Source: Erwinia phyllosphaerae (GTDB taxonomy: Bacteria > Pseudomonadota > Gammaproteobacteria > Enterobacterales > Enterobacteriaceae). Taken from it: a stretch of 64,000 bases of DNA. Of this stretch, positions 39,307-50,058 are shown in pieces. The stretch lies in assembly GCF_019132875.1 (NCBI RefSeq), contig NZ_JAHSPF010000013.1, positions 62,001-126,000 of the forward strand, in the 5' to 3' direction. The notes under the pieces were generated by a model. The model was given only the letters and a program-made list of their open reading frames with translations. It had not been told where the DNA came from and made no database searches. The first letter of the stretch is position 1; every line of letters starts with the position of its first letter. The position numbers and the translations under genes were made by a program.

Positions 39307-40005
39307 ATGAATGCACAACGTTTTGCCCGTATCCGTGAAATGCTGGCCGCGCGCCAGCATGATTTAACCGTCTGCATGGAGCAGGTACACAAACCACATA
39401 ACGTTTCTGCCGTGATCCGTACGGCAGATGCGGTGGGCGTGCACGAAGTTCATGCGGTCTGGCCCGGTAGCCGGATGCGTACGATGGTGTCTTCTGCGGC
39501 GGGCAGCAACAGCTGGGTGCAGGTTAAAACGCATCCGACTATTGCCGATGCCGTCAGCCATCTTAAAGACCAGGGCATGCAGATCCTGGCGACGCATCTT
39601 TCCGATAAGGCCGTTGATTTCCGCGAAATTGATTATACCCGGCCAACCTGCATATTGATGGGTCAGGAAAAAACCGGCATTACACAACAGGCGCTCGACC
39701 TGGCCGATCGGGACATTGTCATCCCTATGATCGGTATGGTGCAGTCGCTTAACGTTTCGGTTGCCTCGGCGCTTATCCTCTACGAGGCGCAGCGCCAGCG
39801 CCAGAACGCAGGTATGTATCAGCGCCAGGAAAGCCTGCTTTCATACAGCGAGCAGCAGCGCCTGCTGTTTGAGGGCGGTTACCCCGTTCTTGCCAGAGTG
39901 GCTAAACATAAAGGCCTGCCCCGGCCCCGGATTGGCGAAACGGGCGAAGTGATTGCTCCGCCCGAATGGTGGGCGACGATGCAGGCTTCGGTGCGTAAAA
40001 AATGA
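39307..40005 (+). CDS. trmH: TrmH tRNA (guanosine-18-2'-O)-methyltransferase
   Basis: SPOUT enzyme making Gm18 in the D-loop of many tRNAs. It has 232 residues (E. coli 229). DLTVCMEQVHKPHNVSAVIRTADAVGVHEVH, LMGQEKTGITQQAL and PMIGMVQSLNVSVASALILYE are the SPOUT motifs, including the Arg of motif 1. It starts three bases after the spoT stop and overlaps recG by four bases. Confidence 0.97.
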   Translation: MNAQRFARIREMLAARQHDLTVCMEQVHKPHNVSAVIRTADAVGVHEVHAVWPGSRMRTMVSSAAGSNSWVQVKTHPTIADAVSHLKDQGMQILATHLSDKAVDFREIDYTRPTCILMGQEKTGITQQALDLADRDIVIPMIGMVQSLNVSVASALILYEAQRQRQNAGMYQRQESLLSYSEQQRLLFEGGYPVLARVAKHKGLPRPRIGETGEVIAPPEWWATMQASVRKK

Positions 40006-42083
40006 CGGGCCGCCTGCTGGATGCCATCCCGCTAAACACGCTGTCCGGCGTTGGCGCAAGCCAGGCGGGCAAGCTGGCGAAGCTCGGGCTGGCAACCGTG
40101 CAGGATTTGCTGCTGCATTTGCCGCTTCGTTACGAAGACCGCACCCAGCTTTACGCTATCAACGATCTTTTGCCCGATATCTACGCCACGGTAGAAGGCG
40201 AAGTGCTGCACAGCGATATCTCTTTTGGCCGCCGCCGCATGCTGACCTGTCAGATCAGCGACGGCACGGGCATCCTCACGCTACGCTTTTTCAATTTTAA
40301 CGCCGGGATGAAAAACAGCCTGGCGCCCGGTCGCCGCGTGACTGCCTATGGCGAAATTAAACGCGGGCAGCGCGGTGCCGAAATCATTCATCCGGAATAT
40401 CGCGTTCAGGGCGATAACAGCGTGGTGGAACTGCAGGAAACGCTGACGCCGGTTTACTCCACGACCGAAGGCGTGCGCCAGGCTACGCTGCGCAACCTGA
40501 CCGATCAGGCGCTTAAGCTGCTGGATACCTGTGCCATTGCCGAACTGCTGCCGCCGGAATTAAGCCAGGGCATGATTAGCCTGCCGGATGCGCTCAAAAT
40601 GCTGCACAGGCCGCCGCCCGATATTGCGCTGGTCGACCTCGAAAGCGGCAAACATCCCGCCCAGCGCCGACTGATCATGGAAGAACTGCTGGCGCATAAT
40701 CTCAGCATGCTGGCCGTTCGCGCTGGTGCACAGCGTTACCGCGCTTTATCCATGCCGGCTCGTCACGATCTGAGTAATAAATTATTGGCCGCTTTGCCTT
40801 TTAAACCAACCGGTGCTCAGGCGCGGGTTGTGAAGGAAATCGAGCAGGATCTGGCGCTGGATTATCCGATGATGCGGCTGGTTCAGGGAGACGTCGGCTC
40901 GGGTAAAACGCTGGTTGCTGCACTGACGGCGCTTAACGTCATCGCCTGGGGTAAACAGGTTGCGCTGATGGCACCAACCGAACTGCTGGCTGAACAGCAT
41001 GCCAACAACTTCCGTCAGTGGTTTGCGCCGCTGGGCATTGAAGTTGGCTGGCTGGCGGGCAAGCAGAAAGGCAAAGCGCGTCTGGCGCAGCAGGACGCTA
41101 TCGCCAGCGGCCAGGTTTCGATGATCGTCGGCACCCATGCCATTTTTCAGGAGCAGGTGCAGTTTAACGGCCTGGCGCTGGTGATTATCGATGAGCAGCA
41201 TCGCTTTGGCGTCCACCAGCGGCTGGCGCTGTGGGAAAAAGGCGAGGAGCAAGGTTTCCATCCCCATCAGTTGATTATGACCGCTACGCCCATTCCAAGG
41301 ACGCTGGCCATGACCGCCTATGCCGATCTGGAAACGTCGACTATCGATGAGCTGCCGCCGGGCCGAACGCCGGTAACTACCGTCGCCATTCCCGACACGC
41401 GCCGCGCCGACATTATTACGCGCGTGCAAAACGCCTGTAGGGATGAAGGTCGCCAGGCCTATTGGGTCTGTACGCTGATTGAAGAATCAGAACAGCTCGA
41501 AGCGCAGGCCGCCGAAGCCACGTGGGAAGAGCTAAAGCTGGCGCTGCCTGAGCTACAGGTAGGGCTGGTACATGGCCGTATGAAACCTGCTGAAAAACAG
41601 GCGGTAATGCAGGCGTTTAAGCAGGGAGAAATTCATCTGCTGGTCGCCACCACGGTTATTGAAGTGGGTGTGGATGTGCCGAACGCCAGCCTGATGATTA
41701 TCGAGAACCCTGAGCGTCTGGGTCTGGCTCAGCTGCACCAGCTGCGTGGCCGCGTAGGGCGAGGTTCGGTCGCCTCCCACTGCGTCTTGCTCTATAAAGC
41801 GCCGCTAAGTAAAACGGCGCAGAAGCGTTTACAGGTGTTGCGCGACAGCAACGACGGCTTTGTGATTGCCCAGTGCGATCTGGAAATTCGCGGCCCTGGT
41901 GAGTTGCTGGGTACCCGCCAGACGGGAAACGCCGAATTTAAAGTTGCCGATTTAGTGCGTGACGGCGCGATGATCCCGGAAGTTCAGCGGGTTGCACGCC
42001 ATATCCACCAGCGCTATCCGGCGCAGGCTCAGGCGTTAATTGAGCGCTGGATGCCGGAAACGCAGCGCTATACGAATGCCTGA
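40002..42083 (+). CDS. recG: RecG branch-migrating DNA helicase
   Basis: Reverses stalled forks and processes D-loops and R-loops. It has 693 residues, as in E. coli. The N-terminal wedge OB domain (DIYATVEGEVLHSDISFGRRRMLTCQ) precedes the helicase core: Walker A GDVGSGKT, APTELLAEQH, DEQH box VIIDEQHRFG, MTATPIPRTLAMT, and motifs V-VI ATTVIEVGVDVPNAS and QLRGRVGRG. It is last in the gmk-to-recG series. Confidence 0.98.
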   Translation: MTGRLLDAIPLNTLSGVGASQAGKLAKLGLATVQDLLLHLPLRYEDRTQLYAINDLLPDIYATVEGEVLHSDISFGRRRMLTCQISDGTGILTLRFFNFNAGMKNSLAPGRRVTAYGEIKRGQRGAEIIHPEYRVQGDNSVVELQETLTPVYSTTEGVRQATLRNLTDQALKLLDTCAIAELLPPELSQGMISLPDALKMLHRPPPDIALVDLESGKHPAQRRLIMEELLAHNLSMLAVRAGAQRYRALSMPARHDLSNKLLAALPFKPTGAQARVVKEIEQDLALDYPMMRLVQGDVGSGKTLVAALTALNVIAWGKQVALMAPTELLAEQHANNFRQWFAPLGIEVGWLAGKQKGKARLAQQDAIASGQVSMIVGTHAIFQEQVQFNGLALVIIDEQHRFGVHQRLALWEKGEEQGFHPHQLIMTATPIPRTLAMTAYADLETSTIDELPPGRTPVTTVAIPDTRRADIITRVQNACRDEGRQAYWVCTLIEESEQLEAQAAEATWEELKLALPELQVGLVHGRMKPAEKQAVMQAFKQGEIHLLVATTVIEVGVDVPNASLMIIENPERLGLAQLHQLRGRVGRGSVASHCVLLYKAPLSKTAQKRLQVLRDSNDGFVIAQCDLEIRGPGELLGTRQTGNAEFKVADLVRDGAMIPEVQRVARHIHQRYPAQAQALIERWMPETQRYTNA

Positions 42084-42199
42084 ATCATCATCGCTCGCCG
42101 TACCATACTCCTGAAACCAGACGGCGATCCCGTGCCGATCATATCAGCACACAGCCAACAATCTCTTCCCACCGCCTCTTGCTGGCCGTTTTCAGACGA

Positions 42200-42865
42200 T
42201 CACGATCTTCCGCTAAAGGCGGCCATTGCCGCCACGGCTTCGCTGACGGGCTGTTCGCCTGCGGTCAGTTCGATAATGACGCGCTTTACCTCCGGCTTTT
42301 CAATAAGCGCATGTAGCGTAGCGGCAACGTCATCGCGTGGAACCGTGCCATAAGGGATTGCCAGTCCGGTATTAACTTTCCCCGTACCCGCTTCATTCAC
42401 CAGCGTGCCCGGCCGCAGGATCACCCAGTCCAGCGCGGTGGCGGCCAGCATGACGTCGGCCTGCTTTTTCACCTGCATATAGTGCTCAAATCCCGGTGAC
42501 GGCGCTTTGCCGCGCCCCGCGTCAGGAAAAGCGGAGACCAGCAGGAAGCGCTGAATACCGGCAAGCCTGGCAGCTTCGGCGGCAAAACGTACGCCACGGC
42601 CATCAATGCCGTCGGTAAAATCCACGCCTGCTCCCGCTGCGCCTGCGGAGAAGACTACAACGTCGCAACCCTGCATAGCGGCCGCCAGCCTTTCGCTGCT
42701 GGTATTCATCAGGTCAATATTCACCGGGGTGACGTCATCAATTTCCAGCGCTTCTTTCTGGCTGTCGCGACGATGTAATCCGGTTACCTGATGGCCTGCA
42801 TTGACCAGCCGCTTTCTTAAACGACGTCCGACGCCTCCGGTTGCTCCAATGATAAATACCTTCAT
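42200..42865 (-). CDS. NAD(P)-binding atypical SDR (YwnB-like)
   Basis: 221 residues. The cofactor motif GATGGVGRRLRKRL sits at residues 8-21, followed by the basic LHRRDS typical of NADP preference. VVFSAGAAGAG, FLLVSAFPDAGRGK and LDWVILRPGTLVNEAGTG match single-domain flavin-reductase-like NAD(P)H-binding proteins. The YxxxK catalytic pair is only approximate (HYMQVKKQAD). The substrate is unknown. In E. coli gltS occupies this place between recG and xanP; it is not here. Confidence 0.85.
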   Translation of the reverse strand: MKVFIIGATGGVGRRLRKRLVNAGHQVTGLHRRDSQKEALEIDDVTPVNIDLMNTSSERLAAAMQGCDVVVFSAGAAGAGVDFTDGIDGRGVRFAAEAARLAGIQRFLLVSAFPDAGRGKAPSPGFEHYMQVKKQADVMLAATALDWVILRPGTLVNEAGTGKVNTGLAIPYGTVPRDDVAATLHALIEKPEVKRVIIELTAGEQPVSEAVAAMAAFSGRS

Positions 42866-43038
42866 TCTGTTTTCCCTTGTAGTTCAGCGCCCAGGCGCGA
42901 TACCTAAGCTTAGTGAATTGTGCAGCGCTTCGCCGTGCGGTATTTCTCCATCTGACCGTTTTTTCATACTGGCAATCGTTTGCTTTTGCCGCACAGAAGC
43001 TTAAAATCGCCACTTTGCTCGCCCGGGAACCCTGAAGA

Positions 43039-44421
43039 ATGTCCGTTAATATCCCTGACGCCAGCCGCAGCGCCGCGTCTACCACAAAAAGCGAATTGAT
43101 TTATCGTCTGGAAGACCGTCCGCCGCTGCCGCAAACCCTTTTTGCCGCCTGCCAGCATCTGTTGGCCATGTTTGTAGCCGTGATCACGCCAGCGCTGCTG
43201 ATTTGCCAGGCGCTGGGCCTGCCAGCACAGGACACGCAGCATATTATCAGCATGTCATTGTTCGCTTCCGGCGTGGCTTCTTTACTGCAAATTAAAACCT
43301 GGGGCCCGATAGGCTCCGGCCTGCTGTCGATTCAGGGCACCAGCTTTAACTTTGTTACGCCGCTTATTATGGGTGGCATGGCGTTAAAAAATGGCGGCGC
43401 GGACGTACCCACAATGATGGCGGCCCTTTTCGGTACGCTGATGCTGGCCTCCACCACGGAGATGGTGCTTTCTCGCGTGCTGCACCTGGCGCGCCGCGTT
43501 ATTACACCTCTGGTATCCGGCATTGTGGTGATGATTATCGGTCTGTCGTTGATCCAGGTTGGCCTGACCTCTATTGGCGGAGGCTTTGCCGCTATGAGCG
43601 ATCACACCTTTGGTGCGCCAAAAAATCTGCTGCTGGCCGGGGCGGTACTGCTGGTGATTATTTTGCTGAATCGCCAGCGCAATCCTTACCTGCGCGTCGC
43701 CTCGCTGGTGATCGCCATGGCCGTTGGCTATCTGCTGGCGTGGCTGATGGATATGCTGCCCGCTATGCCTGCGTCGGTGAATCAGCCGCTGATTGCCATC
43801 CCGCGTCCGTTCTATTACGGATTAGGCATCGACTGGAATCTGCTCATCCCGCTAATGCTGGTTTTTATGGTGACCTCCCTGGAAACTATCGGCGACATTA
43901 CCGCAACCTCCGACGTCTCCGAGCAGCCGGTCAGCGGCCCGCTCTATATGAAGCGGTTGAAAGGCGGCGTGCTGGCCAACGGTCTGAACTCCTGCGTATC
44001 CGCCCTGTTTAACACTTTTCCCAACTCCTGTTTCGGCCAGAATAACGGCGTTATCCAGCTGACCGGCGTGGCCAGCCGTTACGTAGGCTTTGTGGTCGCG
44101 CTGATGCTGGTTGCGCTGGGCCTTTTCCCGGCAGTCAGCGGATTCGTGCAGCATATTCCGGAGCCGGTGCTGGGCGGTGCAACCATCGTGATGTTTGGCA
44201 CGATTGCCGCTTCCGGCGTGCGGATTGTCTCGCGTGAGCCGCTGAATCGCCGCGCCATTATGATTATTGCGCTGTCGCTGGCCGTTGGTCTGGGCGTCTC
44301 TCAGCAGCCGTTAATCCTACAGTTTGCACCAGCCTGGCTGAAAACCCTGCTCTCCTCCGGCATCGCCGCTGGCGGCATTACCGCCATTGTTCTGAATCTG
44401 CTTTTTCCGCAGGAAAAATAG
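43039..44421 (+). CDS. xanP: XanP xanthine:H+ symporter
   Basis: NCS2 (NAT) family inner-membrane symporter of 460 residues (463 in E. coli). The TM1 motif [22 protein letters not shown], the substrate-binding [19 protein letters not shown] and the NAT signature [23 protein letters not shown] are intact. About 14 helices are expected. The first 17 residues before [16 protein letters not shown] are variable. Confidence 0.96.
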   Translation: MSVNIPDASRSAASTTKSELIYRLEDRPPLPQTLFAACQHLLAMFVAVITPALLICQALGLPAQDTQHIISMSLFASGVASLLQIKTWGPIGSGLLSIQGTSFNFVTPLIMGGMALKNGGADVPTMMAALFGTLMLASTTEMVLSRVLHLARRVITPLVSGIVVMIIGLSLIQVGLTSIGGGFAAMSDHTFGAPKNLLLAGAVLLVIILLNRQRNPYLRVASLVIAMAVGYLLAWLMDMLPAMPASVNQPLIAIPRPFYYGLGIDWNLLIPLMLVFMVTSLETIGDITATSDVSEQPVSGPLYMKRLKGGVLANGLNSCVSALFNTFPNSCFGQNNGVIQLTGVASRYVGFVVALMLVALGLFPAVSGFVQHIPEPVLGGATIVMFGTIAASGVRIVSREPLNRRAIMIIALSLAVGLGVSQQPLILQFAPAWLKTLLSSGIAAGGITAIVLNLLFPQEK

Positions 44422-44427
44422 CCAAAA

Positions 44428-44454
44428 CGGCAGAGGGCCTCGCGCCTTCTGCCG
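44428..44454. repeat. Imperfect inverted repeat after xanP
   Basis: CGGCAGAgGGC - ctcgc - GCCtTCTGCCG pairs over 10 positions. No U-tract follows on either strand, so I do not call it an intrinsic terminator. Confidence 0.4.
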
Positions 44455-44525
44455 CCAGTCCAGGGTTGAGCTTCGCCGATAAATCAGGCATAACACCCCT
44501 TAATAAAAGCTCACAGGGATAGCTA

Positions 44526-46208
44526 ATGAAAACTGTCGGAAAAATACTTCTGTCGCTGCTGGCTATACTGCTGGCAATTGTCTTTGTGTTATATCTGCTG
44601 CTGCAAACGCGCTGGGGAGCCAGCTGGCTTAGTCGCACCATTAGCCAGCACAGTCATTACCAGCTGAATTTTAGTAAGGTGGAACACAACTTCTCCGATC
44701 CTTCGCATCTGCTGCTGGATGATGTTTCGTTCGGCCACAAAACCCGGCCAGCGATTTTAGTCGCCAGAAAGGTAGATTTGGGTCTGAGCCTTACGCAATT
44801 TACCCGGCCGCTGCACTTTGCCTCCGTTTTGCTCCAGAAAGGCACCCTCAGAATCACCGATAAAACCAGCAATCTGCCTTTTTCTGCCGATCGCCTGCAG
44901 CTAAGCGAAATGGCGGTTAACAGCCTGCATGACCCGCTGCCGATGAATGCACAGCGCGTGGATGGCGGCGTGATGCCCTGGAAGCCTTTACAGGGTAATT
45001 TTATTGGTAGTCACGCCAGCTTTCAGATGAGCGCAGGGTCGCTGACCTTTAAAGGAATACCCGCCAGCAACGTCTTGATTCAGGGCCGCATCAACGGACG
45101 CCAGCTGACATTAAGCAACGTGGGCGCTGATATGGCGCGCGGCTCAATGACCGCCAGCGCGCAGCGCGATGACCAGGGAAACTGGCAGGTTGATACGTTA
45201 AGGTTAAATAGCCTGCGCTTGCAGAGCAACAGGTCGCTGGCGGACTTCTTACAGCCTTTGCTGACGCTGCCTTCTGTTCACTTCGGGCGTGTTGACGTGA
45301 CCGATGCGCGGCTGGAGGGACAGGAATGGGCCGTAACCGATCTCGATTTGGCCTTAAAAAACGTGACGCTGCGTAACGGCGACTGGGAGAGCGACGAGGG
45401 ATCGCTGTCGATGAATGCCGGTAATTTTGTTAACGGCACGCTGCAGCTGAACGATCCTATCGTCAATATGACGTTCTCCCCCCAGGGCGTAGCGTTGACG
45501 CAGTTCAGCACTCGCTGGGTAAATGGTCTGGTACGTGCGTCAGGAAACTGGACGCGCGGCGATAAAAAACTGACGCTGGATGAGGTTGTTATCGCAGGGC
45601 TTGAATATACGCTGCCGCAAAACTGGCGCCAACGCTGGAACGCAAGCCTGCCGAACTGGCTGGACAGCGTGGCGGTGACAAAACTGAACGTCAGCCATAA
45701 CCTGATTATCGATATCGATCCGGACTTTCCTTTCCAGATGACCTCGCTGGACGGGGCAGGCGCTGGCCTGATGCTGGCACGCCACCATCAGTGGGGCATC
45801 CTGGAAGGCAAAATGAGCTTTAACGCGGCGGAAGCCACCTTTAATCGCGTGGATCTGCGTCATCCTTCTCTTGCGCTGTCAGCTGATAATGACGTTATCA
45901 ACGTGACGGAAATGAGCGCCTTCCCCCGTAACGGCATGATCGAAGGTCTGGCAACGGTTTCTCAGCAGCCGCAGCGCGCGCTTTCGCTGTCGTTACAGGG
46001 CCATGACGTACCGCTCAATCTGCTTCAGGACTGGGGATGGCCAGCCGTGCCGCTGACGGGTAACGGCGAGCTGACGCTAAAAATGCAGGCCAGCCTGGCA
46101 AAAGAGAGCCCGCTAAAACCGTCCGTTAACGGCACGCTTTCTGCGACCTCGGGCGACAAGACGCTCCAGCAGGTTGTTCAGGCGGGCGAAGCAGTAAACG
46201 CACATTAA
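44526..46208 (+). CDS. yicH: YicH, AsmA-family inner-membrane protein
   Basis: 560 residues (569 in E. coli). One N-terminal transmembrane helix (LLSLLAILLAIVFVLYLLLQTRWG) anchors a long beta-rich periplasmic region of the AsmA-like type, with a chorein-like N-terminus. AsmA-family proteins such as TamB, YhdP and YdbH move phospholipids to the outer membrane; YicH's share in this is not settled. It is transcribed rightward 104 bases after xanP. Confidence 0.93.
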   Translation: MKTVGKILLSLLAILLAIVFVLYLLLQTRWGASWLSRTISQHSHYQLNFSKVEHNFSDPSHLLLDDVSFGHKTRPAILVARKVDLGLSLTQFTRPLHFASVLLQKGTLRITDKTSNLPFSADRLQLSEMAVNSLHDPLPMNAQRVDGGVMPWKPLQGNFIGSHASFQMSAGSLTFKGIPASNVLIQGRINGRQLTLSNVGADMARGSMTASAQRDDQGNWQVDTLRLNSLRLQSNRSLADFLQPLLTLPSVHFGRVDVTDARLEGQEWAVTDLDLALKNVTLRNGDWESDEGSLSMNAGNFVNGTLQLNDPIVNMTFSPQGVALTQFSTRWVNGLVRASGNWTRGDKKLTLDEVVIAGLEYTLPQNWRQRWNASLPNWLDSVAVTKLNVSHNLIIDIDPDFPFQMTSLDGAGAGLMLARHHQWGILEGKMSFNAAEATFNRVDLRHPSLALSADNDVINVTEMSAFPRNGMIEGLATVSQQPQRALSLSLQGHDVPLNLLQDWGWPAVPLTGNGELTLKMQASLAKESPLKPSVNGTLSATSGDKTLQQVVQAGEAVNAH

Positions 46209-46307
46209 TCCTTAGCCCTTATTCCATGAAATAAGCGGACTATCTGATTAACCCATATTCGCAACGCTCCGGGGTTAATGTATAGTCCGCTTTTTTACGG
46301 AGGAACC

Positions 46308-47198
46308 ATGCTGACCAACTCATCTGTACGTCTCAATAAATACATTAGCGAGAGCGGTATCTGTTCTCGACGCGATGCCGATCGCTATATCGAACAGGGA
46401 AATGTCTTTATTAATGGCAAGCGAGCCGCCGTTGGCGCGCAGGTTTTTGCTGGTGACGTGGTGAAAGTGAACGGTCAGCTTATTGAGCCTCGTGATGAAG
46501 AAGATTTGGTGTTTATCGCCTTAAATAAACCCGTGGGCATCATCACCACGATGGAAGAAGGCGAGCGGGACAATATCAGCGATTTCGTTAACCACAGTAA
46601 GCGCGTCTTCCCTATCGGACGTCTTGATAAAGATTCCCAGGGGCTGATTTTCCTGACCAATCATGGCGACCTGGTCAATAAGATCCTGCGTGCCGGCAAT
46701 AACCACGAAAAAGAGTACGTGGTTACGGTCAACAAGCTGGTCACGGACGAGTTTATTGAGGGAATGAGCGCGGGCGTACCAATGCTGGGCACGGTAACGC
46801 TGAAGTGCAAAGTGCAGAAAGAAGCGCCCTTTGTGTTCCGTATTACGCTGGTGCAGGGACTTAACCGCCAGATCCGCCGCATGTGTAAGCATTTTGGCTA
46901 CGAAGTCACAAAGCTCGAGCGTACGCGTATCATGAACGTCAGCCTGAAGGGATTACCTTTAGGTGAATGGCGTGACCTGACCGATGACGAACTGACGGAG
47001 TTATTCGGTCTGATTGAGGATTCCTCCTCGGAAGCGAAACCGGCCAAAAAACCTCAGCAGAAAGCGAAAACTGCCGCCGCGAAAAAGCCTGCGGGCAGCG
47101 GGCCTAAAAGCGGTGACAAAGGCGGGGCAAAAACGCCGGGGAATCTGGCTTCCCGCAAGCGTTTTACCCAGCCCGGCCGCAAGAAAAAAGGCCGTTAA
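46308..47198 (+). CDS. rluF: RluF 23S rRNA pseudouridine(2604) synthase
   Basis: 296 residues from ATG 46308 with the strong SD GGAGG; an upstream ATG at 46278 adds ten non-conserved residues. An S4 RNA-binding domain ([25 protein letters not shown]) precedes the RsuA-type catalytic domain, with catalytic Asp in [19 protein letters not shown] and [20 protein letters not shown]. The tail after residue 240 is a Lys/Ala-rich, low-complexity extension ending GRKKKGR, also present in E. coli RluF. In E. coli this gene is elsewhere. Its stop overlaps the fabY stop (TTAA). Confidence 0.95.
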   Translation: MLTNSSVRLNKYISESGICSRRDADRYIEQGNVFINGKRAAVGAQVFAGDVVKVNGQLIEPRDEEDLVFIALNKPVGIITTMEEGERDNISDFVNHSKRVFPIGRLDKDSQGLIFLTNHGDLVNKILRAGNNHEKEYVVTVNKLVTDEFIEGMSAGVPMLGTVTLKCKVQKEAPFVFRITLVQGLNRQIRRMCKHFGYEVTKLERTRIMNVSLKGLPLGEWRDLTDDELTELFGLIEDSSSEAKPAKKPQQKAKTAAAKKPAGSGPKSGDKGGAKTPGNLASRKRFTQPGRKKKGR

Positions 47199-48184
47199 GG
47201 CATGTTCGATCCGGCGGGCTCTAGCGGGCCGTCCGGATCGGCAGGCAGCACAATATAGACCCCTTCAAATACCGCGCCGCAAAGCTCGTTGCCAAACAGC
47301 TCAACTTCCAGCTGGACGCGCGCCTTGCGGCCGCGAGCAAGCCTGTCGAGGTCGCCGCTCAGCGACCCTAAATCCGCTACCGCGCCCGGCCTGCCGCTAA
47401 TGGGATGACTGTAGCGAATATGCGCATCGGCCAGAATAATGGTGCCGCCCAGATGCCGCTCGCGCAGCAGCAGCCAAATCAGTCCCCAACCGGTCAGCGT
47501 CGCAAGGGAGAACAAACTGCCCGCAAACAGCGTGTGGTGAGGATTCTGGTTGCCGGTTTCCGGCATGGTGGTTATGAATTTTTGGCCGGTATACTGCAGG
47601 ATACGCACGCCCATTTTTTCACTTAACGGGATGTGATCGTACCATGCCTGCTGCAGCTGTCCGCACCAGTCAGCGCGATGCAGGATATCGTCCAGCGTGA
47701 CCACGGGCTTGATCATCAAAAAATGTCGCACCGGCGTCGTTTGCGGCACGGTGATTTCGCCCTGATTGATATAGCCAAGCTTGGCAAAGAACTCCACGGC
47801 GTCTTCACGGGCGCTGCACACGACGCGTTTGGCGCCTTCCTGACGCGCAACCGACTCCAGCGTCATTGCCACCAGCGTTCCCAGTCCTTTGCCCTGCACG
47901 GAAGGATGTACGGCAAGGAAACGGATGGCCGCTTCGTTGTCCGCATTGATGTAAAGCCGCCCGATGGCAACCGGCGCACCGTTTTCATCCACAACCATCT
48001 GGTGATGCGCCAGCGCATCCCAGGCGTCCCGCTCCGATCCCATAGGCTGACGAAGCGGCTTGCGCAGCATTTCCCAACGGAACTGGTAGTAGATATCCAG
48101 CTCTTCTGCCGTTTCAGGTACACGAAGATGATACATAAAATGGTTCTCTCTCTCCGGGCCGCCTCCATGCCGTTCTGACCGCAT
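47195..48184 (-). CDS. fabY: FabY (YiiD), fatty-acid synthesis initiation protein
   Basis: 329 residues from ATG 48184, equal to the E. coli length. The N-terminal GNAT domain ([25 protein letters not shown]) joins a C-terminal YiiD hotdog thioesterase-like domain ([27 protein letters not shown]). E. coli FabY can start fatty-acid synthesis as an acetoacetyl-ACP synthase independent of FabH. Its ATG shares a base with the dtd stop (TGATG). Confidence 0.95.
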   Translation of the reverse strand: MRSERHGGGPERENHFMYHLRVPETAEELDIYYQFRWEMLRKPLRQPMGSERDAWDALAHHQMVVDENGAPVAIGRLYINADNEAAIRFLAVHPSVQGKGLGTLVAMTLESVARQEGAKRVVCSAREDAVEFFAKLGYINQGEITVPQTTPVRHFLMIKPVVTLDDILHRADWCGQLQQAWYDHIPLSEKMGVRILQYTGQKFITTMPETGNQNPHHTLFAGSLFSLATLTGWGLIWLLLRERHLGGTIILADAHIRYSHPISGRPGAVADLGSLSGDLDRLARGRKARVQLEVELFGNELCGAVFEGVYIVLPADPDGPLEPAGSNMP

Positions 48185-48621
48185 CAAACCTGCAGCCAGA
48201 ACGTGACGGGCCCATCGTTGACCAGCGCTACCTGCATATCCGCAGCAAAGCGGCCGGTTTCAGTGACGACACCTTTGTTGCGACAGCAGGCAACAAAATC
48301 TTCGTAAAGGCGCCGGGCTTCCGCTGGCTCTGCGCCGCCAGAGAAGCTCGGGCGCATACCTTTTTGCGTATCGGCCGCCAGCGTAAATTGCGAAACCACC
48401 AGCACGCTGCCGCCGGCCTGCTGCACGTTCAGGTTCATTTTGCCGTTATCGTCGCTGAAAATACGGTAGCCGAGTACGCGCTCACACAGCCGCTGCGCCT
48501 TTTGTTCATCATCGCCTTTTTCCACGCCTAATAAGATTAGCAAGCCCGGGCCAATTTCACCGATGGTCTCGCCGTCCACCGTGACGCTGGCGTTCAGCGC
48601 TCGTTGAATTAAGGCAATCAT
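48184..48621 (-). CDS. dtd: D-aminoacyl-tRNA deacylase
   Basis: Hydrolyses D-aminoacyl-tRNAs (and Gly-tRNA-Ala); homodimer. It has 145 residues, as in E. coli. The signature SQFTLAAD and the Gly-cisPro motif [10 protein letters not shown] at the C-terminus are intact. It overlaps both neighbours (yihY by four bases, fabY by one), so yihX-yihY-dtd-fabY read as one coupled unit. Confidence 0.97.
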   Translation of the reverse strand: MIALIQRALNASVTVDGETIGEIGPGLLILLGVEKGDDEQKAQRLCERVLGYRIFSDDNGKMNLNVQQAGGSVLVVSQFTLAADTQKGMRPSFSGGAEPAEARRLYEDFVACCRNKGVVTETGRFAADMQVALVNDGPVTFWLQV

Positions 48622-49472
48622 TCTGTCTTTTCTTCTTGTTTAAGCTGGCGATACTCGCCGAGAGTAACGGTAATTTCCGCGCCCAGTAAGACAATACACC
48701 ACGTCCACCAGACCCACAGAAACAGAATAGGAATAACAGCCAACACACCGTAAATCAGCTGATATGAAGGAAACATCGTAACATAAAGCGCAAAGCCTTT
48801 TTTCCCCAGCTCAAAAAGGAGTCCCGCAACCAGCGCGCCTGCCAGCGCATCTTTTCCCGGCACCGGCCGCGTAGGCACAATGCTGTAAAGCAGCCAGAAA
48901 GAGAGCCAGGAGAGCAGCAGCGGAAAGATCCGCAGGCCGTGGTCTATCAGCCCGCTGACGCCGCTGACCGAAGCCCAGCGCAGCGACAGCATATAAGAGC
49001 TGATCGCCAGGCTGGCTCCCGCCAGCAGCGGACCAAGCGTCAGGATCATCCAGTAAACGGCAAAGGAGTAGACGATGGGCCGCTTACGCTTGCTGCGCCA
49101 GATGGCGTTCAGCGCGGTATCGATGGAATGCATCAGCAGCAGCGCCGTAACCACCAGGCCACAGGCTCCTACGGCAGTCATCTTATTGACGTTGGCGACG
49201 AACTGCTCCAGATAGCTCTGGATCACCGTGCCGGACGCGGGCACAAAGTTTTGAAAAATAAACAGCTTGAGCTGTCGGCTAACGTCTGAAAAAGCCGGGA
49301 AAGCGGCAAAAAGCGCAAACACGACGGCCACCAGCGGCACCAGCGACAGCAGCGAAACGTAGGCAAGATGGCCTGCCAGCGTGGTCATGCCATCTTCATC
49401 AATACGCTGCCAGAGCAGCTTTATCCAGCGCCAGGTCGCTCGCAGCCGGGGACGATTATTAATCAGCCGCAT
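48618..49472 (-). CDS. yihY: YihY (UPF0761) membrane protein
   Basis: 284 residues from ATG 49472, chosen by E. coli length (290); there is no clear SD and an upstream extension to 49568 would run far into yihX. Six transmembrane helices are expected; [26 protein letters not shown] and [26 protein letters not shown] are conserved. It was once mis-called RNase BN (rbn); the family is now of unknown function. The start overlaps yihX by 14 bases. Confidence 0.93.
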   Translation of the reverse strand: MRLINNRPRLRATWRWIKLLWQRIDEDGMTTLAGHLAYVSLLSLVPLVAVVFALFAAFPAFSDVSRQLKLFIFQNFVPASGTVIQSYLEQFVANVNKMTAVGACGLVVTALLLMHSIDTALNAIWRSKRKRPIVYSFAVYWMILTLGPLLAGASLAISSYMLSLRWASVSGVSGLIDHGLRIFPLLLSWLSFWLLYSIVPTRPVPGKDALAGALVAGLLFELGKKGFALYVTMFPSYQLIYGVLAVIPILFLWVWWTWCIVLLGAEITVTLGEYRQLKQEEKTE

Positions 49473-50058
49473 TGGCAAAGAAGGCCGGAATGGTTGTCGA
49501 ATCGGAAACGTGTATGCTCTGAATACCCAGCGCCTCCGCCGCCTGAATGTTTTCCAGGTTATCGTCAAAAAACAGGGTTTGAGCGGCGCTAAAGCCCTCT
49601 TCGCGCAGAACCTGCTGAAAAATACGCGCTTCGGGTTTGCGCATTCCCATTTCCTGCGAAAGATAGAGCTTGTCTGCGGCTTTCTGTACCTCGGGATACT
49701 GCGATGGCCAGAAACGCTGGTGAAGGCGATTGGTGTTAGAGAGGATCACGACTCGTTCGCCGCGCGCGCGCAGCGTATTCATAATGCCAATAACGTCCGG
49801 ACGAACGCCGACGAAGACCGCCTGCCAGCCCGCGGTGAACTGTTCGAAGCTTAATGCCAGCCCCAGCTCATCACATATTTTCTCGGCAAAGGTTTCGTCA
49901 CTGATTTCTCCGCGCTCGTGCTGCTGGAAGCTTTCGCCCATCACAAAGCGGCTTTGCAGCGTGGCTAAGGGAACGCGACCTAAATCGCTCCAGACGCCCA
50001 GGACCCGGTTGAAATCAATATCAACAATGACGTTACCTAAATCAAAGATATACAGCAT
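49459..50058 (-). CDS. yihX: YihX HAD-like alpha-D-glucose-1-phosphate phosphatase
   Basis: 199 residues from ATG 50058 (GGAG seven bases before), equal to E. coli. HAD motif I is [11 protein letters not shown] with the nucleophile Asp6. Motif II is VVILSNTNR, motif III the Lys of MRKPEARIF, motif [11 protein letters not shown]. The E. coli enzyme prefers glucose-1-phosphate. It is the first gene of the yihX-yihY-dtd-fabY unit. The 264-base gap to typA holds the typA terminator and this unit's promoter. Confidence 0.95.
   Translation of the reverse strand: MLYIFDLGNVIVDIDFNRVLGVWSDLGRVPLATLQSRFVMGESFQQHERGEISDETFAEKICDELGLALSFEQFTAGWQAVFVGVRPDVIGIMNTLRARGERVVILSNTNRLHQRFWPSQYPEVQKAADKLYLSQEMGMRKPEARIFQQVLREEGFSAAQTLFFDDNLENIQAAEALGIQSIHVSDSTTIPAFFANAAD

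Noticed and set aside
46280..47198. Lys/Ala-rich tail of RluF as a fusion or repeat expansion
   Set aside because: E. coli RluF has a comparable low-complexity basic tail, so it is normal for the family.
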